A DNA stretch of 64,000 nucleotides from Ruegeria arenilitoris (lineage in GTDB: Bacteria > Pseudomonadota > Alphaproteobacteria > Rhodobacterales > Rhodobacteraceae). The translations under genes were made by a program, and so were the position numbers. Of this stretch, positions 8,952-18,425 are shown piece after piece; positions within the stretch are counted from its first letter, which is position 1; each line of letters begins with the position of its first letter. The stretch covers positions 62,001 through 126,000 of the forward strand of contig NZ_WPZO01000012.1 of NCBI RefSeq assembly GCF_013031355.1, in the 5' to 3' direction. The notes below the pieces were generated by a model. The model worked only from the letters and a program-made list of their open reading frames with translations, was not told the DNA's origin and searched no databases.

Positions 8952-9458
8952 ATGCAGCGCAGACGTTCTTCGACCCGCGGGTTCAAACGCACCGCGACAT
9001 TGCTGAACGGGCAGATTCGGCGCGCCGGGGAAAGCCGGGGTTTCGCCGTATCGCGCCTGCTGACCCACTGGGCTGAGATCGTGGGCCAGGATCTGGCCTC
9101 AATCGCACGCCCGGTAAAGGTGGGCTATGGCAGGGAAGGCATGGGGGCGACGCTGACCGTTCTGACCACAGGACCGCAGGCCCCGATGCTTGAGATGCAG
9201 AAGGAACAGCTGCGCGGCAAGGTGAACGCGGTTTATGGCTATAACGCTATCAGCCGGGTGCGCATCACCCAGACCGCTCCGACCGGATTTGCCGAGGGGC
9301 AAGCCCGTTTCGATCACAAACCGAAACCGGCGAAACCCAAGATTGACCCAGAGATCGAGGCCGAGGCAGGCCGGACCGCACGCGACGTTCACGATGGTGA
9401 TTTGCGCGCGGCCCTTGAACGTCTGGGCCGTAACGTTTTATCCAAACAAAAACGCTGA
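8952..9458 (+). CDS. DciA/DUF721 family protein (putative replicative helicase loader)
   Basis: 168 residues. The N-terminal part (LLTHWAEIVGQDLASIARPVK region) matches the DUF721/DciA family, whose members help load DnaB helicase in bacteria lacking DnaC. The basic N terminus (MQRRRSSTRGFKR) and a Lys/Pro-rich linker near 118-130 fit a nucleic-acid-associated protein. Start ATG 8952 follows GCAGGAG; a longer frame to 8850 overlaps the mutY start and is rejected. A DsbA-like gene follows 14 bp later and is probably in the same transcript. Confidence 0.75.
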   Translation: MQRRRSSTRGFKRTATLLNGQIRRAGESRGFAVSRLLTHWAEIVGQDLASIARPVKVGYGREGMGATLTVLTTGPQAPMLEMQKEQLRGKVNAVYGYNAISRVRITQTAPTGFAEGQARFDHKPKPAKPKIDPEIEAEAGRTARDVHDGDLRAALERLGRNVLSKQKR

Positions 9459-9472
9459 GAAAGGGCTGAGAA

Positions 9473-10135
9473 ATGAGCCGTATCGCAACCGGAATCTGCG
9501 CGGCCGTCGCCATCGCCGCGGGCGGCTATTGGCTGTCGCTGTCAAATTCCTCTCCGTCTTACCCGCTGATCGGCAGTGCCGAGGCGCAAGAGGCTGATCT
9601 GGACACCTCGACAATCGTCGAGATGGTGCAGGGCGCCGAGGACGCGCCGGTCGAGATCATCGAGTATGCCTCCTACACCTGCCCGCACTGCGCCACCTTC
9701 CATCAAGGTGCGTATAAGCAGCTGAAGAAGGACTTCATCGACACCGGCAAGGTCAAGTTCATCTACCGCGAGGTGTATTTCGACCGCTACGGCCTGTGGG
9801 CCTCGATGGTGGCGCGCTGCGGCGGCCCCGAGAAGTTCTTTGGCATTACCGATTTGATCTTTGAGGGTCAGTCCGAATGGGTCAAAGCCGGTGGTCCGGC
9901 CGAGATCGTGGACGAACTGCGTAAAATCGGACGCCTGGCGGGTATCGACAATGACCAGCTTGAGGCCTGCCTGCAGGACGGCACCCACGCACAAACGCTG
10001 GTGGCCTGGTATCAGGAAAACGCCGAACGTGACGGTGTTCAAGCGACGCCGTCCTTCGTGGTGAACGGCAAGAAAGTCGACAACCAGTCCTATGCCGATT
10101 TCAAGAAGCTGATCGAAGAAGAACTGGGCAGCTAA
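9473..10135 (+). CDS. DsbA-family thiol:disulfide oxidoreductase
   Basis: 220 residues with an N-terminal hydrophobic signal or anchor (about 5-23) ending near AEAQ. The thioredoxin fold has the active site YTCPHC (C70, C73), a DsbA-type helical insertion, and the cis-proline motif ATPSFVVNG near residue 194. CPHC is the classic DsbA dithiol. The protein should introduce or shuffle disulfides in periplasmic proteins. It follows the dciA-like gene by 14 bp. No DsbB partner is in the window. Confidence 0.88.
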   Translation: MSRIATGICAAVAIAAGGYWLSLSNSSPSYPLIGSAEAQEADLDTSTIVEMVQGAEDAPVEIIEYASYTCPHCATFHQGAYKQLKKDFIDTGKVKFIYREVYFDRYGLWASMVARCGGPEKFFGITDLIFEGQSEWVKAGGPAEIVDELRKIGRLAGIDNDQLEACLQDGTHAQTLVAWYQENAERDGVQATPSFVVNGKKVDNQSYADFKKLIEEELGS

Positions 10136-10144
10136 CTGCCTTGT

Positions 10145-10171
10145 GCGACCGGCTCAATCCGGGCCGGTCGC
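10145..10171. terminator. Hairpin between convergent dsbA-like and lpxK genes
   Basis: GCGACCGGC (10145-10153) pairs perfectly with GCCGGTCGC (10163-10171) over a 9-nt loop, 9 bp after the dsbA-like stop and 3 bp from the lpxK stop. There is no long T tract. Probable bidirectional transcript end. Confidence 0.5.
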
Positions 10172-10174
10172 CAA

Positions 10175-11176
10175 TCACGGTGACGGGGCGATCTGCAGCA
10201 GCATCTGCCGGATCTTGTCGACCTCATCCACTTTCAGACGAACAGGCAGCGTCAGGACCTTGCTGCGGAATGCGGCAGGCAGGCGCACGGCGTCTTTTTC
10301 TGTTGTCACCATCTGCGCGCCTAAAAGGCGGGCTTCGTTTTCCAAACGTGTCATGAGGGCCGGGGTCAGTGGTTGATGATCGTCCAGTGCCTCGGCCCGC
10401 AGCAGCTTTGCGCCTTGCTGGCGCAGAGTGCGGAAGAATTTTTCAGGGTACCCGATGCCTGCAAAGGCCAGAACGGGCGTGTCGGCCCAATCCATACCGG
10501 TCTGCAACGGTGCGACCTCACCCGTGACATGGGGCACCGTCAGGGCCGCGCTCCAACGATCTGCGAATTCCGCCTGAGACGCCGCATCCCCCAGTGACAG
10601 CACCAGATCAGCGCGTTGCAATCCGACAGCAACGGGTTCACGCAAGGGGCCAGCGGGCAGGCACAGGCCATTGCCAAATCCGCGTGCCGCATCCACCACG
10701 ATGACCGAGAAATCCTTGGCGACCGAGGGATTCTGAAACCCATCGTCCAGCACGATCACCGTTGCCCCGGCCTCGGCGGCGGCACGCGCTCCGGCGGCGC
10801 GGTCTTTGGCGACCCAGACCTCGGCAAAGGCGGCCAACAGCAGCGGCTCGTCCCCGACCTGCGCGGCGGTGTGCTTGGCGGGATCAACGCGCACGGGCCC
10901 TTCCAATGAGCCGCCATGGCCGCGCGTGACAACATGCGTTTCATGCCAGACGTCGCGCAACTGTTCGATCATCCAGATCACGGTGGGGGTCTTGCCGGTG
11001 CCGCCCGCGTTCAGGTTGCCGATGCAGATCACCGGAACGCCCGGTTTGACACCGGTCTCCGAGGCAACGCGGCGCGCGGTTGCGGCCGCATAGATGCGCC
11101 CCAGCGGGGCCAGCAATCTGGCGCGCAGGCCCAGCCGATCGGGTGCGGTGTTCCAGAAATCAGGTGCGCGCATCAT
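10175..11176 (-). CDS. lpxK: Tetraacyldisaccharide 4'-kinase
   Basis: 333 residues, the normal LpxK length. It phosphorylates the 4' position of the lipid A disaccharide at the inner membrane. The family P-loop [12 protein letters not shown] is at 53-64, a hydrophobic N-terminal region (about 15-35) anchors the protein, and [10 protein letters not shown] is the conserved DDGFQ motif. The start overlaps the waaA stop by 4 bp (11173-11176), indicating translational coupling in a pmbA-cysQ-waaA-lpxK operon. Confidence 0.95.
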   Translation of the reverse strand: MMRAPDFWNTAPDRLGLRARLLAPLGRIYAAATARRVASETGVKPGVPVICIGNLNAGGTGKTPTVIWMIEQLRDVWHETHVVTRGHGGSLEGPVRVDPAKHTAAQVGDEPLLLAAFAEVWVAKDRAAGARAAAEAGATVIVLDDGFQNPSVAKDFSVIVVDAARGFGNGLCLPAGPLREPVAVGLQRADLVLSLGDAASQAEFADRWSAALTVPHVTGEVAPLQTGMDWADTPVLAFAGIGYPEKFFRTLRQQGAKLLRAEALDDHQPLTPALMTRLENEARLLGAQMVTTEKDAVRLPAAFRSKVLTLPVRLKVDEVDKIRQMLLQIAPSP

Positions 11177-12396
11177 CTGTTCCCCCGCTGATCCAGGCAG
11201 TCCTGCACCATGTCAATCAGGTGGTCCGTTTGGGGTGCGCCCTCTGATACGATCTGCCACCCGGCCAGCGCCATGTCCGCAGCGCGGTCTGGCGACAACA
11301 TCTCGACCACGGCGTCGCCCAGCTCGGTTGCGGTCTTGACCATGCGTGCGGCACCGGCGCGGTCCAGCTGATCGTATATCTGCTGATGACGATGCACAAA
11401 CGGACCGTGGATGATGGACGACCCGAGGGCTGCTGCAACAAGCGGATCGTGTCCGCCCGCTCCGCGCTCCATTGAAGTACCCATGAACGTGACAGGCGAA
11501 ATCCGGTGCCACAGACCCAGGTCTTCGTGTTCCGCTGACAGGATGACCTGCGTGGTGTCTTCGATCTGCCCGTCGGCATCCCAGTTGGCGCAACGCAGGT
11601 CCATGGATTCCAGGCGCTGGTGCAATGGTCCGGCTTCGGCCATGTCCGCCACATGCAGGACCAGTGTCAGCCGGGGCAGCATCCGCATCGCCTGACGATG
11701 GGCGCTGAGAACCGAGATGAACTCTTTGTCCAGCACGCAGGCGGCCAACCAGACCAGCCGACCTGCCAAGGCATGATTGGTTTCGATCAACTCGTCCTCG
11801 GGCCAGGGCCTCGGGTTCGGACTGACATGCAGGGGCGGAGATTCACTGACCTTGTCCGAGGCAACGCCAAGGCGGCGGATCGTGCGAGCTGTCTCGGATG
11901 TCTTGGTCAGGATCGATTGGAAACAGTCCAGCGTATAGCGGGTGATATCCGGTAACCACCGTGCCCCGCGCGCAACCTTAATGTCGATCTGCGCCTCGAT
12001 CAGGATTAGGGGAATGCCGCGTTCCTCGGCACGGGTGATCACGTTGGGCATCAGCCCGCCCCCGACCCAGAGGCCGATATCGGGGTGCCAGTGATCCAGA
12101 AACGCCCGCGCGGCGCCGGTCTGTTCCAGGGGCAGGTTCACCAGCGGATAGTCACTCTGGTCCCAGCGTCGCAGATCGGCCTCGGGTGGGGCCGTCAGCA
12201 AAACGTTCAGGGTCGGGCGGGCCTGTTGCAGCCTGTGGCAGAAATCGGTCACCGCGCGCTGGCGGTGCTGCACGTTGATATGCACCCAGATCAGCTCGCC
12301 CTCGGGGCGGGGCAGGTCGGGCCGGTTTGCCGTGTTGGGCACGCCCCAGGACAGCACCCGATACGCGGCCAGGCTGAGAGAGCGCGGCTTGCTCAT
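11173..12396 (-). CDS. waaA: 3-deoxy-D-manno-octulosonic acid (Kdo) transferase-like glycosyltransferase
   Basis: 407 residues. Overall WaaA/GT30 architecture: N-terminal glycosyltransferase domain ([49 protein letters not shown]) and C-terminal domain ending in [19 protein letters not shown], which is the WaaA nucleotide-sugar motif. It sits between cysQ and lpxK with 4-bp overlaps to each, fitting Kdo addition to lipid A. Oddity: canonical WaaA has a SVGE motif whose Glu acts as general base; the aligned position here reads NVQH. Either the catalytic residue lies elsewhere in this subfamily or the enzyme differs. Confidence 0.85.
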   Translation of the reverse strand: MSKPRSLSLAAYRVLSWGVPNTANRPDLPRPEGELIWVHINVQHRQRAVTDFCHRLQQARPTLNVLLTAPPEADLRRWDQSDYPLVNLPLEQTGAARAFLDHWHPDIGLWVGGGLMPNVITRAEERGIPLILIEAQIDIKVARGARWLPDITRYTLDCFQSILTKTSETARTIRRLGVASDKVSESPPLHVSPNPRPWPEDELIETNHALAGRLVWLAACVLDKEFISVLSAHRQAMRMLPRLTLVLHVADMAEAGPLHQRLESMDLRCANWDADGQIEDTTQVILSAEHEDLGLWHRISPVTFMGTSMERGAGGHDPLVAAALGSSIIHGPFVHRHQQIYDQLDRAGAARMVKTATELGDAVVEMLSPDRAADMALAGWQIVSEGAPQTDHLIDMVQDCLDQRGNR

Positions 12397-13193
12397 GGGC
12401 GAATACCGGCGCTGTCCGGGTCAAGCTGGGCGCGCAGAGCATTGTGCAGCGCTGAACCCGCCGCGATCACGCCGTTCAGACGGGGATGGGCGTTGTTGAA
12501 CCGCAGGGGCTGGCCCAACCGATCTGTACAGATGCCTCCTGCCTCGCGGATGATCAGGTCTCCGGCGGCGATATCCCATTCCCAGCTGGGTCGCAGAGTC
12601 AGCATTCCGTCAAACCGCCCTTGGCCAACAGTGGCCATGCGATAGGCCAGCGAGGGGCGGTAGACCCGTTTGAACTCGGGCACCTGACCTTGCAACCAAT
12701 GGCGCGGGTCCAGATTGGGCTTGGCCGCCAGAATCTCGGCCGTTTTAATGTCCGAAACGCCTGACACCCGGATTGCCGAACCGTTCAGGGTCGCGCCTTC
12801 ACCTTTGGCCGCGGCATAAAGCAGGTCGCGCTGTGGCAGGTAAATCACCGCGGCGGTGACTTCGCCGCCGTAGGCAACGGCAAGCGAATGCGCCCAGGTG
12901 CGGGACCCTTCGGCAAAGCTGCGGGTGCCGTCGATCGGGTCGATGATGAACACGCGGTCGCGGGTCAGCCGGGCAGTGGAATCCTCGGTCTCTTCGCTCA
13001 GCCAGCCATAGCCGGGCCGGGCTGAGGGCAAGCGTTGTTCCAGCATGGCATTGACCGCCAGATCGGCCTCGGTCACTGGGCCCGCGCCGTCGGGTTTGTC
13101 CCAGCGCTGCGCCGTGGTGCCCGAGTATCGGGTGGCGATCTTTCCGGCCTCTAACGCGGCGTCGATCAGAAGGGGCAGGTCAGTTGCCGGCAA
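12393..13193 (-). CDS. cysQ: Inositol monophosphatase-family phosphatase, CysQ-like
   Basis: 266 residues. The metal-binding motifs of the family are all present: E67-E68 in WLSEETED, D85 and D88 in IIDPIDGTRSF, and a C-terminal WEWDIAAGDLI. Members hydrolyse 3'-phosphoadenosine 5'-phosphate or inositol phosphates, and motifs alone do not separate these. It overlaps pmbA by 14 bp upstream and waaA by 4 bp downstream. CysQ is the commoner assignment for this gene beside pmbA and Kdo genes in Rhodobacterales, from recall. Confidence 0.8.
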   Translation of the reverse strand: MPATDLPLLIDAALEAGKIATRYSGTTAQRWDKPDGAGPVTEADLAVNAMLEQRLPSARPGYGWLSEETEDSTARLTRDRVFIIDPIDGTRSFAEGSRTWAHSLAVAYGGEVTAAVIYLPQRDLLYAAAKGEGATLNGSAIRVSGVSDIKTAEILAAKPNLDPRHWLQGQVPEFKRVYRPSLAYRMATVGQGRFDGMLTLRPSWEWDIAAGDLIIREAGGICTDRLGQPLRFNNAHPRLNGVIAAGSALHNALRAQLDPDSAGIRP

Positions 13194-14526
13194 GCGTCAT
13201 TCCTTCGATCAGCACCGAGGGCACCACCCGCGACAGGTAGGCGCGCGCGTCGTTCGCCGGGATGATCCGTCTCAGCATATCGCGCAGATTGCCCGCGATG
13301 GTGCATTCATTGACCGGATGGGTGATCTCTCCGTTTTCCACCCAGAACCCCGACGCGCCGCGCGAATAGTCGCCGGTGTTCGGGTTGATGGTCGAGCCGA
13401 TCATCGAGGTCACCAGCAGCCCGGTGCCCATGTCGCGCAGCAGGTCCTCGCGGCTTTGCGTGCCTTGCGTCAGGCCCAGGTTCCAGTTGCTGGGCGACGG
13501 CGGCCCGGACACGCCGCGCGCCGCGTTGCCGGTTGATGTCATGTCCAGCTTGCGCGCGCTGGCCAGGTCCAGGGTCCAGCCGGTCAGAATGCCGTTTTCA
13601 ACAATCGCACGACGCCGGGTCGCCAGACCCTCGGCATCGAAGGGGCGCGAGCCTGCGATGCGCGGGCGGTGCGGGTCTTCGATCAGCGACAGATGCTCGG
13701 GCAGCACCTGTTCGCCCAGAGAATCCTTCAGCCACGAGGCACCCCGCGCAATGGCGGCGCCGTTGCTCGCCGCCAGCAGGTGACCGATAAGCGAGGATGA
13801 AATGCGTTCGTCAAACAGCACCGGGAAGGTGCCGGTTGCGGGCTTTTGCGCTCCCACCAGTGACACGGCACGTTCGCCTGCGGTGCGGCCAATCTCTTCG
13901 GGGTTGCGCAGGTCGCTTTGGAAGGTGCGGCTGTCGCCGTCATAGTCGCGCTCCATCCCGGTGCCTTCGCCCGAGATCGCCACGCAAGAGGTCGAGCGGC
14001 TGTTGCGGGCATAGCCCCCGGAAAAACCATTGGTCGCTGCCAGATGCACGCGATGGGTGCCATAACCCGCCGCCGCGTCAGAGACCTGCGAGACCCCCTG
14101 AACCGACAGCGCCGCAGCCTCGGCTTCCAGCGCGTCGCGCATCAAGTCCTCGGCCGCCGGTTCCGGGGTCGGGTCGAACAGTTCCAGTGCTGGCAAGTCC
14201 CAACCGCTTGCCAACTGTTCCGCATCAGCCAGACCGGTGAACGGGTCCTCGGGCGCTTCACGCGCCATGGCCACGGCACGTTCGGCCATCGCGGTCAGGG
14301 TTTCAGGTCGACTGTCCGAGCTGGATACGATGGCCTGCCGCTGCCCCAGAAATACCCGCAGCCCAAGATCGGTGCCTTCCGAGCGTTCGGCATGTTCCAG
14401 CGCGCCGCCCCGCACCTCGACCGAGACTGAAGAGCCGTCGATCACGATGGCATCCGCCGCATCCGCCCCGGCTGTGCGGGCTGCGTCCAACAGGGCTTGG
14501 CTGATCTCTTCGGGTGTACGGGTCAT
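13180..14526 (-). CDS. pmbA: TldD/PmbA-family metalloprotease (PmbA/TldE)
   Basis: 448 residues, the usual PmbA length. Typical family segments are visible: an N-terminal LGLRVFLGQRQAIVSSSD region, the central VLFDERISSSLIGHLLAA and the C-terminal NPNTGDYSRGASGFWVENG. PmbA (TldE) pairs with TldD in a peptidase that matures microcin-like peptides and degrades unfolded peptides. PmbA lacks the HExxxH zinc motif found in TldD, and none is seen here. First gene of the minus-strand operon with cysQ, waaA and lpxK. Confidence 0.9.
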   Translation of the reverse strand: MTRTPEEISQALLDAARTAGADAADAIVIDGSSVSVEVRGGALEHAERSEGTDLGLRVFLGQRQAIVSSSDSRPETLTAMAERAVAMAREAPEDPFTGLADAEQLASGWDLPALELFDPTPEPAAEDLMRDALEAEAAALSVQGVSQVSDAAAGYGTHRVHLAATNGFSGGYARNSRSTSCVAISGEGTGMERDYDGDSRTFQSDLRNPEEIGRTAGERAVSLVGAQKPATGTFPVLFDERISSSLIGHLLAASNGAAIARGASWLKDSLGEQVLPEHLSLIEDPHRPRIAGSRPFDAEGLATRRRAIVENGILTGWTLDLASARKLDMTSTGNAARGVSGPPSPSNWNLGLTQGTQSREDLLRDMGTGLLVTSMIGSTINPNTGDYSRGASGFWVENGEITHPVNECTIAGNLRDMLRRIIPANDARAYLSRVVPSVLIEGMTLAGN

Positions 14527-14645
14527 GCGGCCTCCGGTCTTTATCCATTGGACCTAGCCTTGGACCGCCCGACCCGCAAGACCTGCGGTTGTATTGGAGG
14601 ATGCAATTTAGGGTGAGTGGCGATCAGACCAGCACACAGGGGGCG

Positions 14646-14670
14646 GGCGGGGCAGAATATCCGCCCCGCC
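14646..14670 (-). terminator. Hairpin downstream of the DUF2125 gene
   Basis: GGCGGGGC (14646-14653) pairs with GCCCCGCC (14663-14670) over a 9-nt loop, 10 bp after the stop at 14680. It is GC-rich without a T tract on the minus strand. Probable transcript end, weakly supported. Confidence 0.4.
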
Positions 14671-14679
14671 GCGTGATCA

Positions 14680-16203
14680 TCACTTGATGCGTTGACCATT
14701 GGCCAAAATCTGGCCGTCTTCGGTGAATTCGATTTTCGAGTTCAGCGTGTCGGGCTCATCCCCCGGTACCGCCATAAGACCCATCATCATCCGGGCACCC
14801 ATCGCGTCGCTTTCCTGAAGCAGACCCATACCGATCAGCTTGTCGATCAGCGCATTGGCCCCCACCAGCTGCAGGTTCGCCACGCCCGCCGGTGCGGGCA
14901 TTCCGTCGAACTCTTCGGTGTTCGAATTGTCGAAGGTAAAGTCGGCGTCACCCGTCAGTTTCGCGCCGACCAGAGAAACCAGCAGTTCGTTGATCTTCAG
15001 CGAGTTCAGCTCACCCGGTGCTTCACCAGATTCCTCCAGCTCTTCGATCGAAGCCGGATCGAAGAAATTGGTCAGGATCTTGGCGGTGCCGGTGGTGTCC
15101 AGCGCGATGGTGGCGGGGTCACGCGGCAGCGCTCCGGCCGGGTCGAAAATGCTCCACAACACGTCCGACATGGTGAAATCCGTCAGGTTGATGGCGAAGC
15201 CAAAGGGCTGCTCTTCCTCGGATTGCTTCAGCGGGAACTCAAAGCTCACACCGGTCTTGGCCATGGCGATTTCAATCGGGAACGGCAGGTCAGCGGTGGT
15301 GACCGCCAGTTTCGCGTTGTTCTGCTCGATATCATATGCAAGGCGCTGTTCGTCCAGGCTGGCGCCGAACCGACCGCCTTGGGATTCGCTGCCCATCGAG
15401 AACGCCTGACCTTCGCTGGTTCCGTCAATGGCGGTGTTCCCCGAGCCATAGGTGAACAGGCCCGAGAACGAAGTGTCGCCCTGGAAAAAGCTTGCGGGGT
15501 CCGAGCCATCGAAATCCGACGGGATCACGCTGAGGCCTTCAAAGGCCAGTTTGTCCATCGACCCGACGATCTTGCCGTCATCCGATCCTTCCGGATCGTT
15601 GAACTTGAGGTCGTAGGTCAGGCCATCGGCAGAGAATTTCTGATCGACATCGCGGTTCTCACCGATTTTCATCCGTGAGCTGCCCGCAAGGTTGCTCAGT
15701 TCGAAACTCATATCCAGAAGGTCTTCGGGCGCGGATTCCCCGTCAACCGTCAGGCCGCCCAGCTTCACGCCCAGGGTGGGCGCGGAATAGTCATAGGTCA
15801 TGTCGTCCGGATCGCCCGAGACGACCATTTCGAGATCCTTGTGATAATACTCGATATCGACGCCAAACGCCTCGTCCTCTTCCTCGCCGGTTACGGTCAT
15901 GGGGAAGCTTTCAGGCAGGTCGATGCTGACCGTGCCGTCGCCGTTTTCAGTCAGGGTCATTTGCGGTACGGTGACCTTGAATGCACCGTCGCTGTCTGGG
16001 ACGGTCATGGCCACGTTCATATCCGAGATGGTGGTCACATTGCCCGATACGGATTGTTCGGCCGAAACCGTGTACCCCATCTGGGTCAGATAGGCCTGCC
16101 AGTCATTCCAGACCTGCTGTGCGGTGACATCGGCAAGCGCACCCTGGGTGACAACGGCATAAGCCAAGACTGCGCCGCAGCTGCGGCGAACGAAAACGGA
16201 CAT
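14680..16203 (-). CDS. DUF2125 family periplasmic protein
   Basis: 507 residues. Signal peptide MSVFVRRSCGAVLAYAVVTQGALA, then an acidic, beta-rich, soluble repeat-like protein (many DG, TV and GE turns; SVSGNVTTISDMNVAMTVP, VEL/SLVGAKLTGDADF segments) typical of DUF2125. Exported to the periplasm or outer-membrane side; molecular function unknown. The start at 16203 is supported by AAGAAGGG about 8 bp upstream and gives a proper signal peptide; a longer frame to 16263 would bury it. Single gene, divergent from the SDR gene. Confidence 0.8.
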   Translation of the reverse strand: MSVFVRRSCGAVLAYAVVTQGALADVTAQQVWNDWQAYLTQMGYTVSAEQSVSGNVTTISDMNVAMTVPDSDGAFKVTVPQMTLTENGDGTVSIDLPESFPMTVTGEEEDEAFGVDIEYYHKDLEMVVSGDPDDMTYDYSAPTLGVKLGGLTVDGESAPEDLLDMSFELSNLAGSSRMKIGENRDVDQKFSADGLTYDLKFNDPEGSDDGKIVGSMDKLAFEGLSVIPSDFDGSDPASFFQGDTSFSGLFTYGSGNTAIDGTSEGQAFSMGSESQGGRFGASLDEQRLAYDIEQNNAKLAVTTADLPFPIEIAMAKTGVSFEFPLKQSEEEQPFGFAINLTDFTMSDVLWSIFDPAGALPRDPATIALDTTGTAKILTNFFDPASIEELEESGEAPGELNSLKINELLVSLVGAKLTGDADFTFDNSNTEEFDGMPAPAGVANLQLVGANALIDKLIGMGLLQESDAMGARMMMGLMAVPGDEPDTLNSKIEFTEDGQILANGQRIK

Positions 16204-16342
16204 TTGAGAACCCTTCTTGATCAATTTTGCGGGCATCGTCGTGCCTGCGGCGCCGGGCGTCAAGGGGCAAGGGCTGGACGCTTTCCCCGTTGGCGCGGTA
16301 GAGATTCACACAATCTCAAAACAACGGAGCTACAGGGGTCTT

Positions 16343-17086
16343 ATGCAGGGGAAAACCGTACTGATAACAGGGGCCAGCCGCGGTATCGGGGCCGAAGCAG
16401 GGCGCGTATTTGCCGCAGCCGGTGCGAATGTGGCGCTGGTCGCACGCAATCGTGATCAGATCGGTGCGCTGGCCGACGCGCTGGGCGAAAACGCCATCGC
16501 GCTGCAATGCGATGTCAGCGATTTCGCACAGGTCGAACAGGCGGTTGCCGATTGTGTCGACCGATTTGGCGGATTGGATGTTCTGATCGGAAATGCAGGT
16601 GTCATTGATCCGATCTTCCATCTGTCCAATGCCGATGTCGCGGCGTGGAGCGCGGCCATCGACATCAACCTCAAAGGCGTTTTCTACGGGATGCGGGCGG
16701 CCCTGCCCGTCATGCGTGCTGCGGGTGGGGGCACGGTGATCACGGTGTCCTCGGGGGCGGCGTCCAACCCGATTGAGGCCTGGAGCCATTATTGCGCCTC
16801 AAAAGCCGGGGCCAAGATGCTGACCGAATGCCTGCATCTTGAAGAGTCGATCCACGGCATCCGCGCCATGGGTCTGTCGCCCGGCACTGTCGCCACCGAC
16901 ATGCAGCGAGTCATCAAGGCCAGCGGCATCAACGCAGTCAGCCAGCTGGATTGGAGCGATCACATCCCCGCTGACTGGCCGGCGCGGGCGCTGCTGTGGA
17001 TGTGCAGCCCGGATGCGGATGAGTTCCTGGGCACCGAAATCTCGCTGCGGCGCGAGGATATTCGGAAAAGGGTAGGGCTGACGTGA
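16343..17086 (+). CDS. Short-chain dehydrogenase/reductase
   Basis: 247 residues, classic SDR. The NAD(P)-binding TGASRGIG is at about 8-15, NAG at IGNAGV, and the active site has Ser in TVSSGAA and Tyr/Lys in HYCASKAG. Substrate unknown. Start ATG 16343 (MQGKTVLITGAS) follows a GGAG/AGGGG-like ribosome site and gives the normal family start. It overlaps the enoyl-CoA hydratase start by 4 bp (GTGA), and a VOC protein follows with another 4-bp overlap, so the three form one operon, perhaps acting on an acyl-CoA or hydroxy-acid substrate. Confidence 0.88.
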   Translation: MQGKTVLITGASRGIGAEAGRVFAAAGANVALVARNRDQIGALADALGENAIALQCDVSDFAQVEQAVADCVDRFGGLDVLIGNAGVIDPIFHLSNADVAAWSAAIDINLKGVFYGMRAALPVMRAAGGGTVITVSSGAASNPIEAWSHYCASKAGAKMLTECLHLEESIHGIRAMGLSPGTVATDMQRVIKASGINAVSQLDWSDHIPADWPARALLWMCSPDADEFLGTEISLRREDIRKRVGLT

Positions 17087-17691
17087 TCGAACTGACCAAA
17101 GAAAACGGGTTGTGGACCGTCACGCTCAACAACCCGCAAAAGGCCAACGCCTTGACCGGCGCGATGCTGACCGAACTGGCCGAAATTGCCGAGGCCGCGA
17201 CCGAGGCCCGCGCCTTGATCCTGACAGGTGCGGGCAAGGTGTTCAGCGCCGGGGCCGATCTGGACGAAGCGCGCGCCGGGCTGGCGACCTCGGACGTGTG
17301 GGAGAGGCTTTCAGGTGCCATCGCCGCCCTGCCGTGCCTGACGGTTGCCACCCTGAACGGAACGCTTGCGGGCGGGGCCAACGGTATGGTGCTGGCCTGT
17401 GACATTCGTATCGCGGTGCCGCAGGCCAAGTTCTTCTATCCGGTCATGAAGCTGGGATTTCTGCCGCAACCGTCGGACCCGGTGCGCATGGCCGCGTTGA
17501 TCGGCCCGTCTCGTACCAAGATGATTTTGATGGCTGGGCAGAAGATTACTGCGGATGAGGCCTATACATTCGGGCTGGTCGATCGCGTGGTTGAGCCCGA
17601 CAGATTGATGCCAACGGCGCACGAACTGGTGGCGGACAGTCTGGCTGCCGAACCTCGAATTGCTGCCGGTATTGCAGGGATGTGCCGATGA
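17083..17691 (+). CDS. Enoyl-CoA hydratase/isomerase (crotonase) family protein
   Basis: 202 residues, shorter than the usual 260 because the C-terminal helical region is trimmed. The oxyanion-hole motifs are present: FSAGADLDEA (about 53-62) and GTLAGGANGMVLACD (about 92-106). The glutamates expected of hydratases are not obvious at the usual place (KLGFLPQPSD), so it could be an isomerase, hydrolase or decarboxylase-type crotonase. GTG start overlapping the SDR stop; its own stop overlaps the next ATG. Confidence 0.8.
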   Translation: MIELTKENGLWTVTLNNPQKANALTGAMLTELAEIAEAATEARALILTGAGKVFSAGADLDEARAGLATSDVWERLSGAIAALPCLTVATLNGTLAGGANGMVLACDIRIAVPQAKFFYPVMKLGFLPQPSDPVRMAALIGPSRTKMILMAGQKITADEAYTFGLVDRVVEPDRLMPTAHELVADSLAAEPRIAAGIAGMCR

Positions 17692-18425
17692 GATTGTCTG
17701 CTGTGCTACTACGTGTTGCCGATCCGGACCGATTGACCGCGTTTTATGCGGATGTTCTGGGCATGACCGGCCGGGCGCAGGGGCCGAACCGCCGCGTCGG
17801 CTATGGCGGGCAGGATGCGGATCTGCTGCTGATGCCGGGCGGAGGCGGCTATATCCATGATGGCGGGCAGCGGTATTGGAAGATTGGGATCACCGTGCCG
17901 GATGTTGATCTGGCCGTTGTGCATCTGCGCCGGAAAGGGGTTGAGGTCTCGGACCCGAAACAGTTCCTCGACATAGGCTATATGTGTCACCTGAAAGACC
18001 CCGAAGGATTCGTGATCGAGCTGTTGCAACATGATTTCCAGGGCAACCGCCCTGATAATGCAGCCGATCCGGACAACCCGTTCGCCAAAGCCTGTATCGG
18101 TCAGATCACCTTGCGCACCGGCGATATCGCCGCCGAGGATGCGTTTTACCGTGGGCAGGGAATGCGCCTTTTGTCGGTGCAGGATGTGGCCCAATACGGG
18201 TTCGACCTGCATTTCTATGCCTTCACCGATGAGGAACCGCCGAATGCGGACCTATGGGCGGTCGAAAACCGGGAATGGTTGTGGAAACGCCCCTATACCA
18301 CGCTGGAGTTTCAACATCTTGCCGGGGCGCAATTCGCACCGGCGCCAGATTATCGCGGGTTGGAGGTTCAGGGAATGACGACGTCCCTTCGCGATGCGTT
18401 TGGCGATCCGGTGCGGCCCGGCTGA
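17688..18425 (+). CDS. VOC (glyoxalase/extradiol dioxygenase-like) family protein, two modules
   Basis: 245 residues. Two VOC half-domains: residues 1-118 (LSAVLLRVADPDRLTAFYADVLGM ... LKDPEGFVIELLQHD) and about 135-240 (IGQITLRTGDIAAEDAFYRGQGM). A metal-ligand-like His in GYMCHLKDPEG and Glu in IELLQH are seen in the first module. It could be a lyase, dioxygenase or epimerase. ATGA overlap with the crotonase gene shows operon membership. It ends one base before the convergent HNH gene. Confidence 0.8.
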   Translation: MRLSAVLLRVADPDRLTAFYADVLGMTGRAQGPNRRVGYGGQDADLLLMPGGGGYIHDGGQRYWKIGITVPDVDLAVVHLRRKGVEVSDPKQFLDIGYMCHLKDPEGFVIELLQHDFQGNRPDNAADPDNPFAKACIGQITLRTGDIAAEDAFYRGQGMRLLSVQDVAQYGFDLHFYAFTDEEPPNADLWAVENREWLWKRPYTTLEFQHLAGAQFAPAPDYRGLEVQGMTTSLRDAFGDPVRPG

